Source: Myxococcales bacterium (GTDB lineage: Bacteria > Myxococcota_A > Bradymonadia > UBA7976 > UBA1532). From it: a stretch of 55,000 bases of DNA. The translations under genes were made by a program, and so were the position numbers. Positions 32,717 through 43,600 of this stretch are shown piece by piece. How positions within the stretch are numbered: position 1 is the first letter of the stretch; each line of letters opens with the position of its first letter. The notes under the pieces are model-generated. The model was not told where the DNA came from, did no database searches, and was given only the letters and a program-made list of their open reading frames with translations. The DNA is taken from NCBI GenBank assembly GCA_020633555.1, contig JACKDL010000019.1, positions 1 to 55,000 on the forward strand. The letters are read 5' to 3'.

Positions 32717-34444
32717 TCAGCGCAACGCCGTGCGCAGCCCGCCCAGGAAGCGCGCGGCGTTCGTGCCCACCCGCCGCACCGTATAGCCCCCCTCCTGAAC
32801 CACCAGCGTCGGGATCCCCAGCGCCCCGATCACGCGCCCGTTGCGCTCGAAGTCCTCGGGGCTCAGGCGCCAGGTGCCCGTGGGATCACCCAACGCGGTG
32901 TCCAGGCCCAGGGCCACCACCAGGAACTGCGCCCCGTGGGCTCGCACCCGCGCCAGGGCGCGCGTCAGCGCCTCCTGGTAGCCGGCGCCGTCCAGCTCCT
33001 CAGGCAGCGGCAGGTTGAGGTTGAAGCCCTCGCCCAGGCCCTCCCCGGTCTCGTCGGCGAACCCCGAGAAGTACGGGTAGGCGAAGCTCGGATCGCCGTG
33101 GATCGACACCGTGAGCACGTCGTCGCGCTGGTAGAAGATGTCCTGCTGCCCGTTGCCGTGGTGGTAGTCCACGTCGAGGATCGCCACCTTCCCGTGGGCG
33201 GACAGCGCATGCGCCGCGATGGCCGCGTTGTTGAAGTAGCAGAAGCCGCCGAAGTGGCGCCGCTCGGCGTGGTGGCCCGGGGGCCGGACCAGCGCGTAGG
33301 CCACTCGGCGGCCGTCGAGCAGGGCGTCGGCGCAAGTCAGCGCGCAGTCCACCGCGCGGCGCGCCGCCAGGTACGCGTTGCGAGTGAGCGGGGTGAACGT
33401 GTCCACGCAGTAGTAGCCCGCCCGCACGCTCAGCTCCTTCGGCGGCCGGGCAGCGTTGCGGACCGGGAAGACGTAGGGGTAGACGGGCTCGTCGGGCCCC
33501 AGCCCCTCGCAGACCTTGCGGAAGTAGCGCACGTACTCCGGGTCGTGGACCGCCAGGACCGCGGCATCCGGATGTCGCCGCGGCTCGGCCTCCTCGAAGC
33601 TGGGTGAGCGCCGCAGGGCCTTCAAGATCGACCGCAGCCGCGCCGGCGACTCCACGTAGCCGCGCTCGCGGATGTGGTGGATGTCGTGGCGGTCGTTTGC
33701 GATCACCAGCACCTGGTCGGCGGCCTCGCCGGGCTCGGGCGCCGGCGGGCGTTCGTCGGCAGGGGTATAGCGCGGCGCGCGCAGGGCAATGGGGTCGTGG
33801 GTGAACGACGCCACCACGGCCTCGTTGTAAGCCGGCGTGCAGAGCCACGCGTACTTGCGCTCCAGGATGGCCCGCACCGCGGCCTGAGCGAGCGCGCGGC
33901 GCACACGGCCGCCCAGGGGATCGCACACCAGGTAGGGCGGCGCGTCGTCGCTGTCATCCAGCGGTGTCTCGTAGGCGGTCCCGGCCACGGGCCGCGCCCC
34001 GTAGCGCTCGTAGAACTTCAGCCGCGCGGCGTTCTGGCGCCGCTGCTCGGCGTCCTTGCACAGGGCCGGATCGTCGGGCAGGCACTCCATCAGGATGGCC
34101 TTCACGCCCAGCCGGCGGGCGGTCTCGCGCGTCGCGCGGTAGAGCGCGTCGCCCAACCCGCGGCCGGTCCGCCCCGGCGCCGCCGACAGATAGTCCAGGT
34201 ACAGGAAGCCGATCTCCGGCTCGTGGAGCAGGAGCGCGACCCCAATCACCTGGTGGCGCCGCTCGGCCACGTACAGCAGCGTCTGGAAGCCCTTGCCCAA
34301 GGCGTTCACGAGCTGGCCGGGCAGCTCGTCGATCTCCTTGGCTCGGGCCAGGGGGAAGACCTCACGCAGCATCGCCTGGACCTGCTCGACGGCGCTCCGG
34401 TTGCCGGCGAGCTGGGCCTCGTGCACACGACGGATTCGGAACAT
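32717..34444 (-). CDS. GNAT acetyltransferase / histone-deacetylase-family (acetylpolyamine amidohydrolase-like) fusion
   Basis: 575 residues. Residues about 1-165 are a GNAT domain with the acetyl-CoA turn GRTGRGLGDAL (91-101) and YLDYLSAAP before it. After a linker, residues about 235-575 are a deacetylase of the HDAC/acetylpolyamine amidohydrolase family: PPGHH (His391, His392), DVDYHHGNG (zinc ligands Asp426, His428), GLDTALGDP (Asp515) and EGGY (Tyr554). All expected catalytic residues are present. One chain could therefore both add and remove an acetyl group, or acetylate one substrate and deacetylate another. The ATG at 34444 follows TGGAG by six bases. It converges with the ATP-grasp and GNAT/methyltransferase operon, which suggests a shared pathway. 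Confidence 0.88.
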   Translation of the reverse strand: MFRIRRVHEAQLAGNRSAVEQVQAMLREVFPLARAKEIDELPGQLVNALGKGFQTLLYVAERRHQVIGVALLLHEPEIGFLYLDYLSAAPGRTGRGLGDALYRATRETARRLGVKAILMECLPDDPALCKDAEQRRQNAARLKFYERYGARPVAGTAYETPLDDSDDAPPYLVCDPLGGRVRRALAQAAVRAILERKYAWLCTPAYNEAVVASFTHDPIALRAPRYTPADERPPAPEPGEAADQVLVIANDRHDIHHIRERGYVESPARLRSILKALRRSPSFEEAEPRRHPDAAVLAVHDPEYVRYFRKVCEGLGPDEPVYPYVFPVRNAARPPKELSVRAGYYCVDTFTPLTRNAYLAARRAVDCALTCADALLDGRRVAYALVRPPGHHAERRHFGGFCYFNNAAIAAHALSAHGKVAILDVDYHHGNGQQDIFYQRDDVLTVSIHGDPSFAYPYFSGFADETGEGLGEGFNLNLPLPEELDGAGYQEALTRALARVRAHGAQFLVVALGLDTALGDPTGTWRLSPEDFERNGRVIGALGIPTLVVQEGGYTVRRVGTNAARFLGGLRTALR

Positions 34445-34600
34445 TCAGCGCTCCAGTGGACCCCGGGTATGGGCCGCGCGGAGTATCGCGACTTCGGTCG
34501 CGGCGCAGAATCGGAATCGCCGGGGGCGCCTACCCGCCCGTGGGGGCCGGCGCCGTGGACGAGATCAAGGGGGGTCTGGCCCTGACGGGCCGAGAGGGGA

Positions 34601-34627
34601 GCGGGGGAGGTCCGGGCCCTCCCCCGC
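34601..34627 (-). terminator. GC-rich terminator-like hairpin after the giant gene
   Basis: GCGGGGGAGG (34601-34610) and CCTCCCCCGC (34618-34627) pair perfectly around a seven-base loop, 17 bases beyond the stop of the giant repeat gene. It has no T-run, as is common in very GC-rich genomes. The remainder of the 199-base gap up to the GNAT/HDAC start shows nothing recognisable. Confidence 0.45.
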
Positions 34628-34643
34628 GCTGGGGGAGAGAGGC

Positions 34644-37600
34644 TCAGCGCCGGCGGCGGCGCACGCCCACCAGACCCAGCAGACCCAGGAGCAGCAGCGC
34701 GCTGCCCGGGCCCTGGTCGTCGGCCACGTCGCACGAGCAGCTCGAGCCGGTGTAGGCGTCGAAGCCCTCGCTGGGCCCGGCATCGGGCACGCCCATGTCG
34801 TCGCCGCCACCGCCGGCGTTCAGCTCACCCAGCACAACCTCGAAGTTCTGCCAGGCCTCGCCGCCGTCGTCGCTCCACTCGCCGTTCTCCATGTGGCCGT
34901 CGTAGGCGCGCAGCTCCACGTCCACCGCGGCCAGATCGAAGTCGGCCGGCACCTCCCAGGCCAGGATCCACTCGCGGTCGGTGTTGCCGCGCCCGATGGT
35001 CATGCCCTCGGGGGCGGTCAGCAGCTCCACGCGGATCTCGTCGTTCAGGCCGCTGTCTTCCACCCGCAGGGTGTAGCGGTACAGCTCGCCGCGGAACGCC
35101 CGGGTGCGGGGCTCGGTCACGAAGCTCGGGGCCAGGTTGTTGACCTGCACCTGGATCTCGCTGCGCTGCTGGCGCTCGGGGGTGCCCCCGGCCACCACCA
35201 CCTGGAAGATCCCGTCGTCGGCGTAGCGGTGCCCCACCTCGCTGCCGCGGGCCGTGTCGCCGTCGCCGAAGGCCCACAGCCACCGCTCGGGGTCGGGGTT
35301 CTCGGCCCGATCGCACACGGTGGGATCCACCTTGGTGCTGAACTGGCTGAGATCGTCGCCCACGCGGAACACCATGCAGCGGCCCTCGTCGCCCTCCAGG
35401 TGGTCGCCGCCCAGCGGCACCTCCTCGACCCAGGGCGCCAGCTCGTAGGGCCGGATCTCCTGGGTGACCACGCCGCTCCAGTCGTCGGTCAGGGTCACGC
35501 GGATGGCGTAGTTGCCCGCCTGCGGGTAGCTGTGCTCGGCGGTGCCGCTGGCGCTCGCCTCCACCTCGAAGGCGCCGTCGTCCTCGAAGTCGAAGCCGTA
35601 GGCCAGGTTCTGGGTGTCGGGATCATTGGCCACCACGGTGATCTCAATGGCGCCGCTGCCCCGGTTGCTGATGCGGATCTCGCGCACGACGGTGGGGCTG
35701 TCGACGATGACCGCCTCAAACTCGCCGCGCACCGTCTCGCCGTTGGCGTCGCTGACCTCGATGAAGCCGGCGTAGGCGCCGCCCTCACCGGCCCAGGCGT
35801 AGTCGTGGGCGCCGGCCATGCCCACCAGGGCCGCGGTGGCCTGGGCGTCGGCCTCGTCGCCCCAGTGCACCACCACGTCCACGAAGTCCCCATCGGGATC
35901 GCTGGCCTCCACGGTCAGCTCGGCGTGGCCCCGCGGGCCCACGGCGACCTGGATGTCGTGGATGACGGGCGGCTGGTTCTGCTGGATCCACTCGTCCAGC
36001 TCGATGCTGGCCTGCCCCTCGACGCTCGCGCCGCTCCAGGGGTCGGTGACCCGCACGGTGACGGTGTTCACGCCCGGGTTCGGGTAGTCGTGGACCACGG
36101 TGTTGTTGGCCTGATCCACCACCTCGAACTGGCCGTCCTGGTCGAAGTCGAAGCTGTAGACCAGCTCGCCGCGGCCGTCGGCGTCGTCCGCCTCGACCCC
36201 GATGAGCACCGTGCCGCCGCCCAGCAGATCCATGCTGATCTCGCGGATGACGGTGGGGTGGTCGATGACCTCGGCTGCGAAGTCGCCCCGCACGGTGGCG
36301 CCCTCGGTGTCCGTCACCAGGACGTAGCCGGCGTAGGGCGCGCCCGCCTCGGGGAACGCGTAGGTGTGGCTGCCGGTGCCCAGGCGCAGGGGCCGGGTGC
36401 CCTCGGCGTTCGCCTCGTCACCCCAGTGCACCACGTAGTCCAGGAAGCCGTTCTCGGGATCCACCGCCGCCACCACCAGCTCGGCCTGGCCACGGGCGCC
36501 CATGGTCAGCTCGATGCTGTTGATGACGGGCGGCTGGTTCTCGGCCTCCCAGGGCAGCAGCCGCAGGTTGGTGCCGCCCACGGTGGTCACGCCGCTCCAG
36601 GTGTCGGTGACCGCCACGCGCACCTGGTAGTCGCCCGGCCGCAGGAAGGTGTGCACCGTGCTGGCGTTGCGCTGATCAGCGCGGTCCCAGACCCCGTCGT
36701 TGTCGAAGTCGAAGCTGTAGACGAGCTGATCCGCGCCGTCGCGGTCCTCGGCCAGCACGCTCACCAGCACCGTGCCGCCGCCCACGCGGTCGATGGTGAC
36801 CTCCACGATCTCGGTGGGGGCGTCCACCACGTTGGCCTGGAAGGGCGCCTGCGCGCTCGCGCCGTTGCTGTCGGTGACCTGCACGAACCCGTCGTAGGGC
36901 AGGCCGTTGACGGGGAACGGGTAGCGGTGCTGCGCGCCGAAGCCGGCGATGGCCATCAGGGCCTGGGCCTCGGCCTCGTCACCCCAGTGGATGGCCGCGG
37001 TGACGCGGTCGCCGTCGGGGTCGCTGGCGTCGATGACCAGGTTCACCAGGCCGCGCGGGCTCACCCGCACGTCCACGGCGTGGATGACCGGCGCGTTGTT
37101 GTCGAGGATCCAGGGCTCCAGCGTGATCTGGACCGCCTGCTCCACCGTGGCGCCGCTCCAGGTGTCGGTGACGCGCACGTTGACGGTGTAGTTGCCCGGC
37201 GCCCCGTACTGGTGGATGGCGCTCGAGCTCGGCTGATCCGGGGTGTCCCAGACGCCGTCGTTCTCGAAGTCGAAGCGGTAGACCAGGTGATCGGCCCCGT
37301 CGGCGTCCCGCGCCGCCACGCTCACCAGGAAGGTGGCCTGGCGGATCAGGTTGGCCGTGATCTGGTCGATGACCGTGGGCGCGTCGACGATGTTGGCGGT
37401 GAAGGGCCGCCGCGCCGTCTGGCCGGCGCCGTCGGTCACCTCGACCCACCCGGTGTAGGGCTGGCCGTTCGCGGGGTGGGCGTAGTCATGCCGGCCCTGG
37501 CCGCCGATGAGCTCGACGCTCACGTCGGGGTTGGCCTCGTCACCCCAGTGCACCACGTAGGACAGCCGGGTGCCCTCGGGGTCCCAGGCGTCGGCGGTGA

Positions 37601-40600
37601 GGGCCACGCGGCCGCGGGGGCCGACCTCCACCTCGATGTCGTTGATGACCGGCGCGCCGTCCTGGGCCACCCACTCCTCGATGACGATGCGGCGGGTGTC
37701 CACCACCGCGTTGCCGCTCCAGCCGTCGGTGATGCGCACGGTGACCGTGTACTCGCCCGCCTCGGGGTAGCTGTACACGATGCTGCCGCGGGCCTGATCC
37801 CGCACGTCCCAGACGCCGTCGCCCTCGAAGTCGAAGTCGTAGGACAGGCCGCTGTTCCCGTCGCGGTCGTCGGCCACCACGGTGATCAGCACGGTGCCCT
37901 CGCGGATGATCTGCACCGCGAAGTCCAGCACGTTGGTGGGGGCATCGGGGATGGTGACCTCGAACGCCTGCCGGCTCTGGTTGCCGTGGGGATCGATGAC
38001 CACCACGTAGCCGCGGTAGGGCTCGGCGTCGTCGCCCTGGTACTCGTAGGTGTGCGTGCCCAGGCCCGCCACCAGGTTGGCCTGGATGTCCGCGTCCGCC
38101 TCGTCGCCGAAGTGGATCTGGTAGGTCAGCCGGCCGCCCTCGGGGTCGAAGGCGCTGACGTTGAAGGTGACCTCACCGGCGGGCGCGATGCGGATGCCCA
38201 CGTCCTCGATGACCGGCGGCTCGTTGGCGGCCGGCTCGGGGAAGTCGATGCGATCGGCGCCCTGGGCCACGCCGCCGCGGCCGTCCTCGACGGTGATCGA
38301 GATGTCGTAGGCGCGGAACACGCCGGCCGGGTAGATGTGGCTGGCGATGCCGCCGCGGGCGGTCTCGGCGTCGCTGCCGTCACCCCAGTCGAAGTGGAAG
38401 TTCAGCGGATCGTTGTCGGCGTCCGCCGCGCCCACCACCACCAGGATCTCGAAGCCGCCCTGGGGCAGCACCCGGATCTCCTCGATGACCGGCGCCCGGT
38501 TGTCGGCGGGGGCGGGGAAGTTCACCTCCACGTCACGCTCGGCGCGGCCGCCGTTGCCGTCGGTCGCGGTGACCGTGATCGTGTAGGCCCGGAACTGGCC
38601 GTCGGGGAAGACGTGCTCCCCCAGGCCGCCGGGCAGCGCCTCGGGCTCGCTGCCGTCGCCCCAGTCCACCTCGTAGCTCACCACGTCGTTGTCGGGATCG
38701 ATGGCGCTGCTGGCGAACACCACGCTGAAGCCCGTCTTCGAGAGCACGCGGGCGAACTCGAAGATGGGGTTGGCGTTCTCGGCGGGCGCCGGGAAGTTCA
38801 CCGCCAGATCGCGCGTGGCCTGGCCGCCGTTGCCGTCCGCCGCGGTGATGCGGATCGTGTAGGCGCGGAACTGGCCGTCGGGGTAGCTGTGCCCGGCGGT
38901 GCCGCCGCGCATGACGGTGGGCTGGCTGCCGTCGCCCCAGTCCACCGTGTAGGTGATGTTGTCGCCGTCGGGATCGGTGGCCGACGCGTTGATCACCACG
39001 TCGAAGCCCACCTTCTCGATGACGCTGGCGAACTCGAAGGCCGGCGCCTGGTTCTCGTCGGGCGCGGCGAAGTCCACCAGGATGTTCGCGGTGTCGCGGC
39101 CGCCATTGCCGTCGGTCACGGTCACCACGATGGTGTACTGGCGGAAGGCACCGTTCGGGTAGGTGTGCTCGGCCAGGCCGCCGCGCATGGCGGTGGGCTG
39201 GCTGCCATCGCCCCAGTCCACCGAGAAGGACAGGGTGTCGGCGTCGGGATCGCTCGCGCTGGCGGTCACCATCACGTCGAAGCCGTCCTTGCTCAGGATC
39301 CGGGCCACCTCGATGGTGGGCGCGCGGTTGGGCTGCGGCTCCACGAACTGCACCGGAACCTGGGCCTCGGCGGTGCCGCCGTTGCCGTCATCGGCGGTGA
39401 CCGTGATGGTGTAGGCCCGCCACTGGTTCAGCGGGTAGTCGTGGTCAGCCAGGTTGCCCTGCATGCGGGTGTTCGGGCTGCCATCGCCCCAGCTCACCGT
39501 GTAGGTGATCACGTCGCCGTCGGGATCCACCGCCGAGGCGCTGAGCACCACGTTGAAGCCCTGCTGGCTGGTGATGCGGCTGAACTCGAAGGCCGGCGGG
39601 CGGTTGTCCGCGGGCCGGGGGAAGTTCACCGGGATCTGGCGGGTGGCGCTGCCCCCGTCGGGATCCGTGGCGGTGACGGTGATGGTGTAGGCGCGGAAGG
39701 CGCCGTCGGGGTAGTCGTGCTCGGCGATGCCGCCCTGCATCCGGGTGGGCTGGCTGCCGTCGCCCCAGTCCACGGTGTAGGTGACGGCGTCGCCCTCGGG
39801 ATCGGCGGCCGCGGCGCTGATGACCACGTTGAAGCCGTCCTTCGAGAGCACGCGGGCGAACTCGAAGACGGGGTCCTGGTTGGGGGGCGGGGCCTCGAAC
39901 TCGATGACCACCGCCTCGCGGTCCTCCCCCTCACGGCCGTCGGTGGCGATGATGGTGGCGGTGTACTGGCGGAACTGCCCGTCGGGGTAGTTGTGGGCCG
40001 CCAGGCCGCCGCCCATCTCGGCGGGCGGGCTGCCATCGCCCCAGTCCACGGTCAGGGTCACGTCGTCGCCGTCGGGATCCATGGCCGAGGCGGTCAGGAT
40101 GATCTGGAAGCCCTCCTGGCTCAGGATCCGGGCGTCGGTGATGACCGGGGCGCGGTTGGCGGCGGGCTCGGGGAAGTCCACCTGCACCTCGGCGCTGTCG
40201 CTGCCGCCGCGACCGTCCTCGAGCAGCACGCGGATGGTGTAGGCGCGGAACTGGCCCTCGGGGTAGGTGTGGAAGGCCAGACCGCCCTGGACCTGGCTGC
40301 GCTGGCCGTCGCCCCACTCGATGGTGAAGGTCAGCGGGTCGTCGTCCGGGTCGATGCCCGAGACGCTCAGCAGCACCTCGAAGCCGTTCTTCGAGATCAC
40401 GCGGGCCAGCTCGATGCTGGGATCGCGGTTGGCGGGCGGGGCGGGGAAGTCCACCACCACGTTGCGGGTGGCGGAGCCGCCGCGGCCGTCGCTGGCGGTG
40501 ATGCGCACGGTGTAGGCGCGGAAGACGTTCTCGGCGTAGTCGTGCTCGGCCACGCCGCCGCGGCTGGCGGTGGCCGGGCCGCCGTCGCCCCAGTCGAAGC

Positions 40601-43600
40601 TGTAGGTCACCTGGTCGCCGTCGGGATCCACCGCGCTGGCGGTGAGCACCACGCTGAAGCCGTCGCGGCCCAGCTCGCGGGCCACCTCGAAGACGGGCGG
40701 GCGGTTGGCCAGCTCGACGGTGACGTCGAACTCGGTGATCAGGCCGTTGCTGTCGACGATGCGGCCCACCACGTGGGCCTGGTCCTGGCCGTCCTGGGCG
40801 CGGAAGTCGAAGGTGTTCTGGGCCCCGCCGGCCACCTCGAAGCGCCCGTCGGCGCCCAGGTCGAAGAAGTAGCTGAAGGTGGGGTTGTTGACCGGGGGCT
40901 CGAAGGCCAGATCCTCGCTGACAGCGTCGGCGTCGTCGGTCACCCGCAGGGTGGCGGTGTACTGGCGGCCGCCGGGCAGCAGGAAGGTGCCGAACTCGGG
41001 CTCGGCGTCGCTGCCGTTGATGTCGAACCGGCCGTTGCCGTCCACATCCACCTGGTAGGCCAGGTCGTCGTTGCCGGGATCGTGGGCGTCCACGCGGGCG
41101 CGCACGGCCCAGTCCTGGTTGGGATCGGCGTCGATGACCAGCCGGTACCAGCCGTTGCCCAGGTTCTCCACCTGGGTGCCGTTGAAGATGGGCGGCTGGG
41201 GCGCGAAGGAGAGCTGGAAGTCGTCGATGATGGGCGGCGCGTTGGGCACCACCACCCGGATGATGGCCTCGCTCTCCAGCCCGGCGAAGTCGCGCACGGT
41301 GGCGCGGATGCGGTCCACCCGGGGGCCGTCGGGATCGGGCACGTAGGTGAAGGTGGGCCCCATGTTGTTGGGGTTGCCGCGGTACTCGGGGGCCAGGACG
41401 ATCTCGCCCGAGCCCTCGATGAGCTCGTAGCGGAAGAACAGGCCCAGCACGCCCTCGGGATCGCGGGTGCCGCCCAGGTTGATGTTCACGCCGCCGAAGT
41501 CCTCGGCCACGTAGGGGCCGCAGTTCTGGCCGCCCTCGTCGCAGGTGCCGATGTCGATGACGGGCGGCTCGCGGTTGACCACGATCATCACCGCGGCCGA
41601 GCCGAAGCTGCACTCGGTGCAGTCCACGCCGGGGCCGTCGTAGCACTCGCCGTTCCACTGGCCGTCGTCGCAGACGCGCATGGGCACGGCGAACAGCTCG
41701 CCCTCGCGGAACTCCATGTTCTCGTTGGGGATGAAGGTCACCGGGCCGTTGGTGCCGTCCTCGCCGGCGTCGTCGAAGTCGCCGTCCAGGTTCAGGTCGA
41801 AGTGGATCGAGGTGACGCGGTCGGGGATCCCGCGGGCGCGGTTGGCGTCGCCGGGGAAGACCTCGTGATCGCTGTCGATGTCGTAGCTCTCGCGGCCGTC
41901 GAGGATGATGTTGGTGCCCAGGTAGCCGCGGTAGAAGGCGTTCTGCCCGTCGGGGTGGGCCACGATGACCGGCTTGTGGTTCAGCAGGCTGAGCTTCACC
42001 TCCACCGAGTCGGTGTCGTACACCCAGCGGCCCACCGAGTCGCGCACACCCAGGGTCACGTGGTGGCGCTCCACCTCGCCCCAGTCCAGCTCACCGTCGT
42101 AGGCGAAGGTGAAGGCCTCGTTCTTGTCGGCGGTGCAGAAGTCCCACAGGTTCTGGTTGTCGGCCTGATCGGCGGCCGGCGCGTCGCCCTCCACCTTCCA
42201 GCAGAAGCGGGTGAGGCTGACCGAGGGGTCCTGGATGTACGACCAGCTATGGTCGAAGGTGATGGGGATGCCCGGGCCCGCCAGCTCCGGGATGGCGCGG
42301 GCGTAGGCCACGGCCTCCAGCCAGCTCTGGATGATCTGGGTGATCATGCCGGTGCGGCTGGGGCGCGCCACGTAGTTGCCCCACGACCAGCCGCCGCTCC
42401 AGTTCCAGGAGCCGTCCGCCTCCTGCCGCCGCAGCATGTTGCGGGTCAGCATGGCGTTCCAGTCGTTGCCGTTGGGCAGGTACTTGATCTCGGGCACGAA
42501 GGAGCGCAGGCCCTTGGTGGCGGCATAGATGTAGTACAGGCCGCGGTAGTTGTTGTCGTAGCGGCCCCAGGCGCCGTCGCTGATGATCTCGGAGGTCGAG
42601 TTCAGGTGGGCGCGGTGGTTGGCCGCGTGGGGGCCCGAGTTGAAGTTCTGGTCATCCACCCAGCCGTAGCCCACCAGGGCGTTGCCGCTGAGCTTCCAGC
42701 CGCCGCCGTGGTAGCTGCACGAGCCGTTGGCGCAGTAGGTGCCCAGCCAGCTCCGCTGGCGGTCCTTGGCGAACTGGTAGGTCTCGACGCCGTACTTGCG
42801 CTCCAGCAGGCGCAGCGCCTCAGGGGACCAGCCGTTGGTCGAGGCGTCGCCGCCGGCCGCGTTGCAGCTGTAGTACCAGCCGCCCGTGGCGCGGTTGTCC
42901 TGGCAGTGCACGATGCCGTCCGCCAGGTCCTGGGCGATCTGGTCCAGCCGGCGCCCGAAGACGTTGCCCCGGCCAGCCTCAGCCACGTACGCGCCGTCGC
43001 CGAACTGCGCGATGGGCTCGGCCCAGGCGCTCGCGCCGTAGCTCGTGGTGTTGCCGTCGGTGGCGAACCGCCCGCTGGTGGGGCTGATGTACTGCGCGTC
43101 GATGCCCCGCGCGGCGGTGTCGTCGAAGTCGGGGTTGGCCACCATGTTGAAGGTGGTCAGCGTGGCGTTGATGCCGCACAGGGTCAGGTGCCGGTAGTAG
43201 GGATCGGCGTCCCGGCCCGGGCCGTGGCCATGGCCGCGGCGCAGGAACGCCAGCAGCGAGTGACCGTGGGACATGTACTGCCGCGCCGAGCCCGCCGTGT
43301 AGTAGCAGGTGTGCGTGCCGTGTCCCAGCCCGTCATCGGCCTGGTGGGTGTAGTTGCGGAACATGTACCAGAGGGCGCGATCCACGGCCCAGTCGGCGTG
43401 GAGCTTGCGGGTCAGCCGCAGGTTCTCGTCGCCGTTGCACTGCTCCACGGCGGGGTAGCCCGAGCAGATGCGCTCCACCCGCTGCAGCACCGGCATGATG
43501 GCGGTGGCGCGCTCGTTGCCGCACTCCACCTGCACCTTCGGGAAGCGCTGGGTGTTCCCCTCGACGTTGGGGTAGGCGACCGTCGAGTGCAGCGCGGCGA

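Noticed and set aside
35410..40706. Regularly spaced repeats resembling a CRISPR array
   Set aside because: Periods of 276 and 561 bases are far too long, and the units translate in frame to PKD domains.
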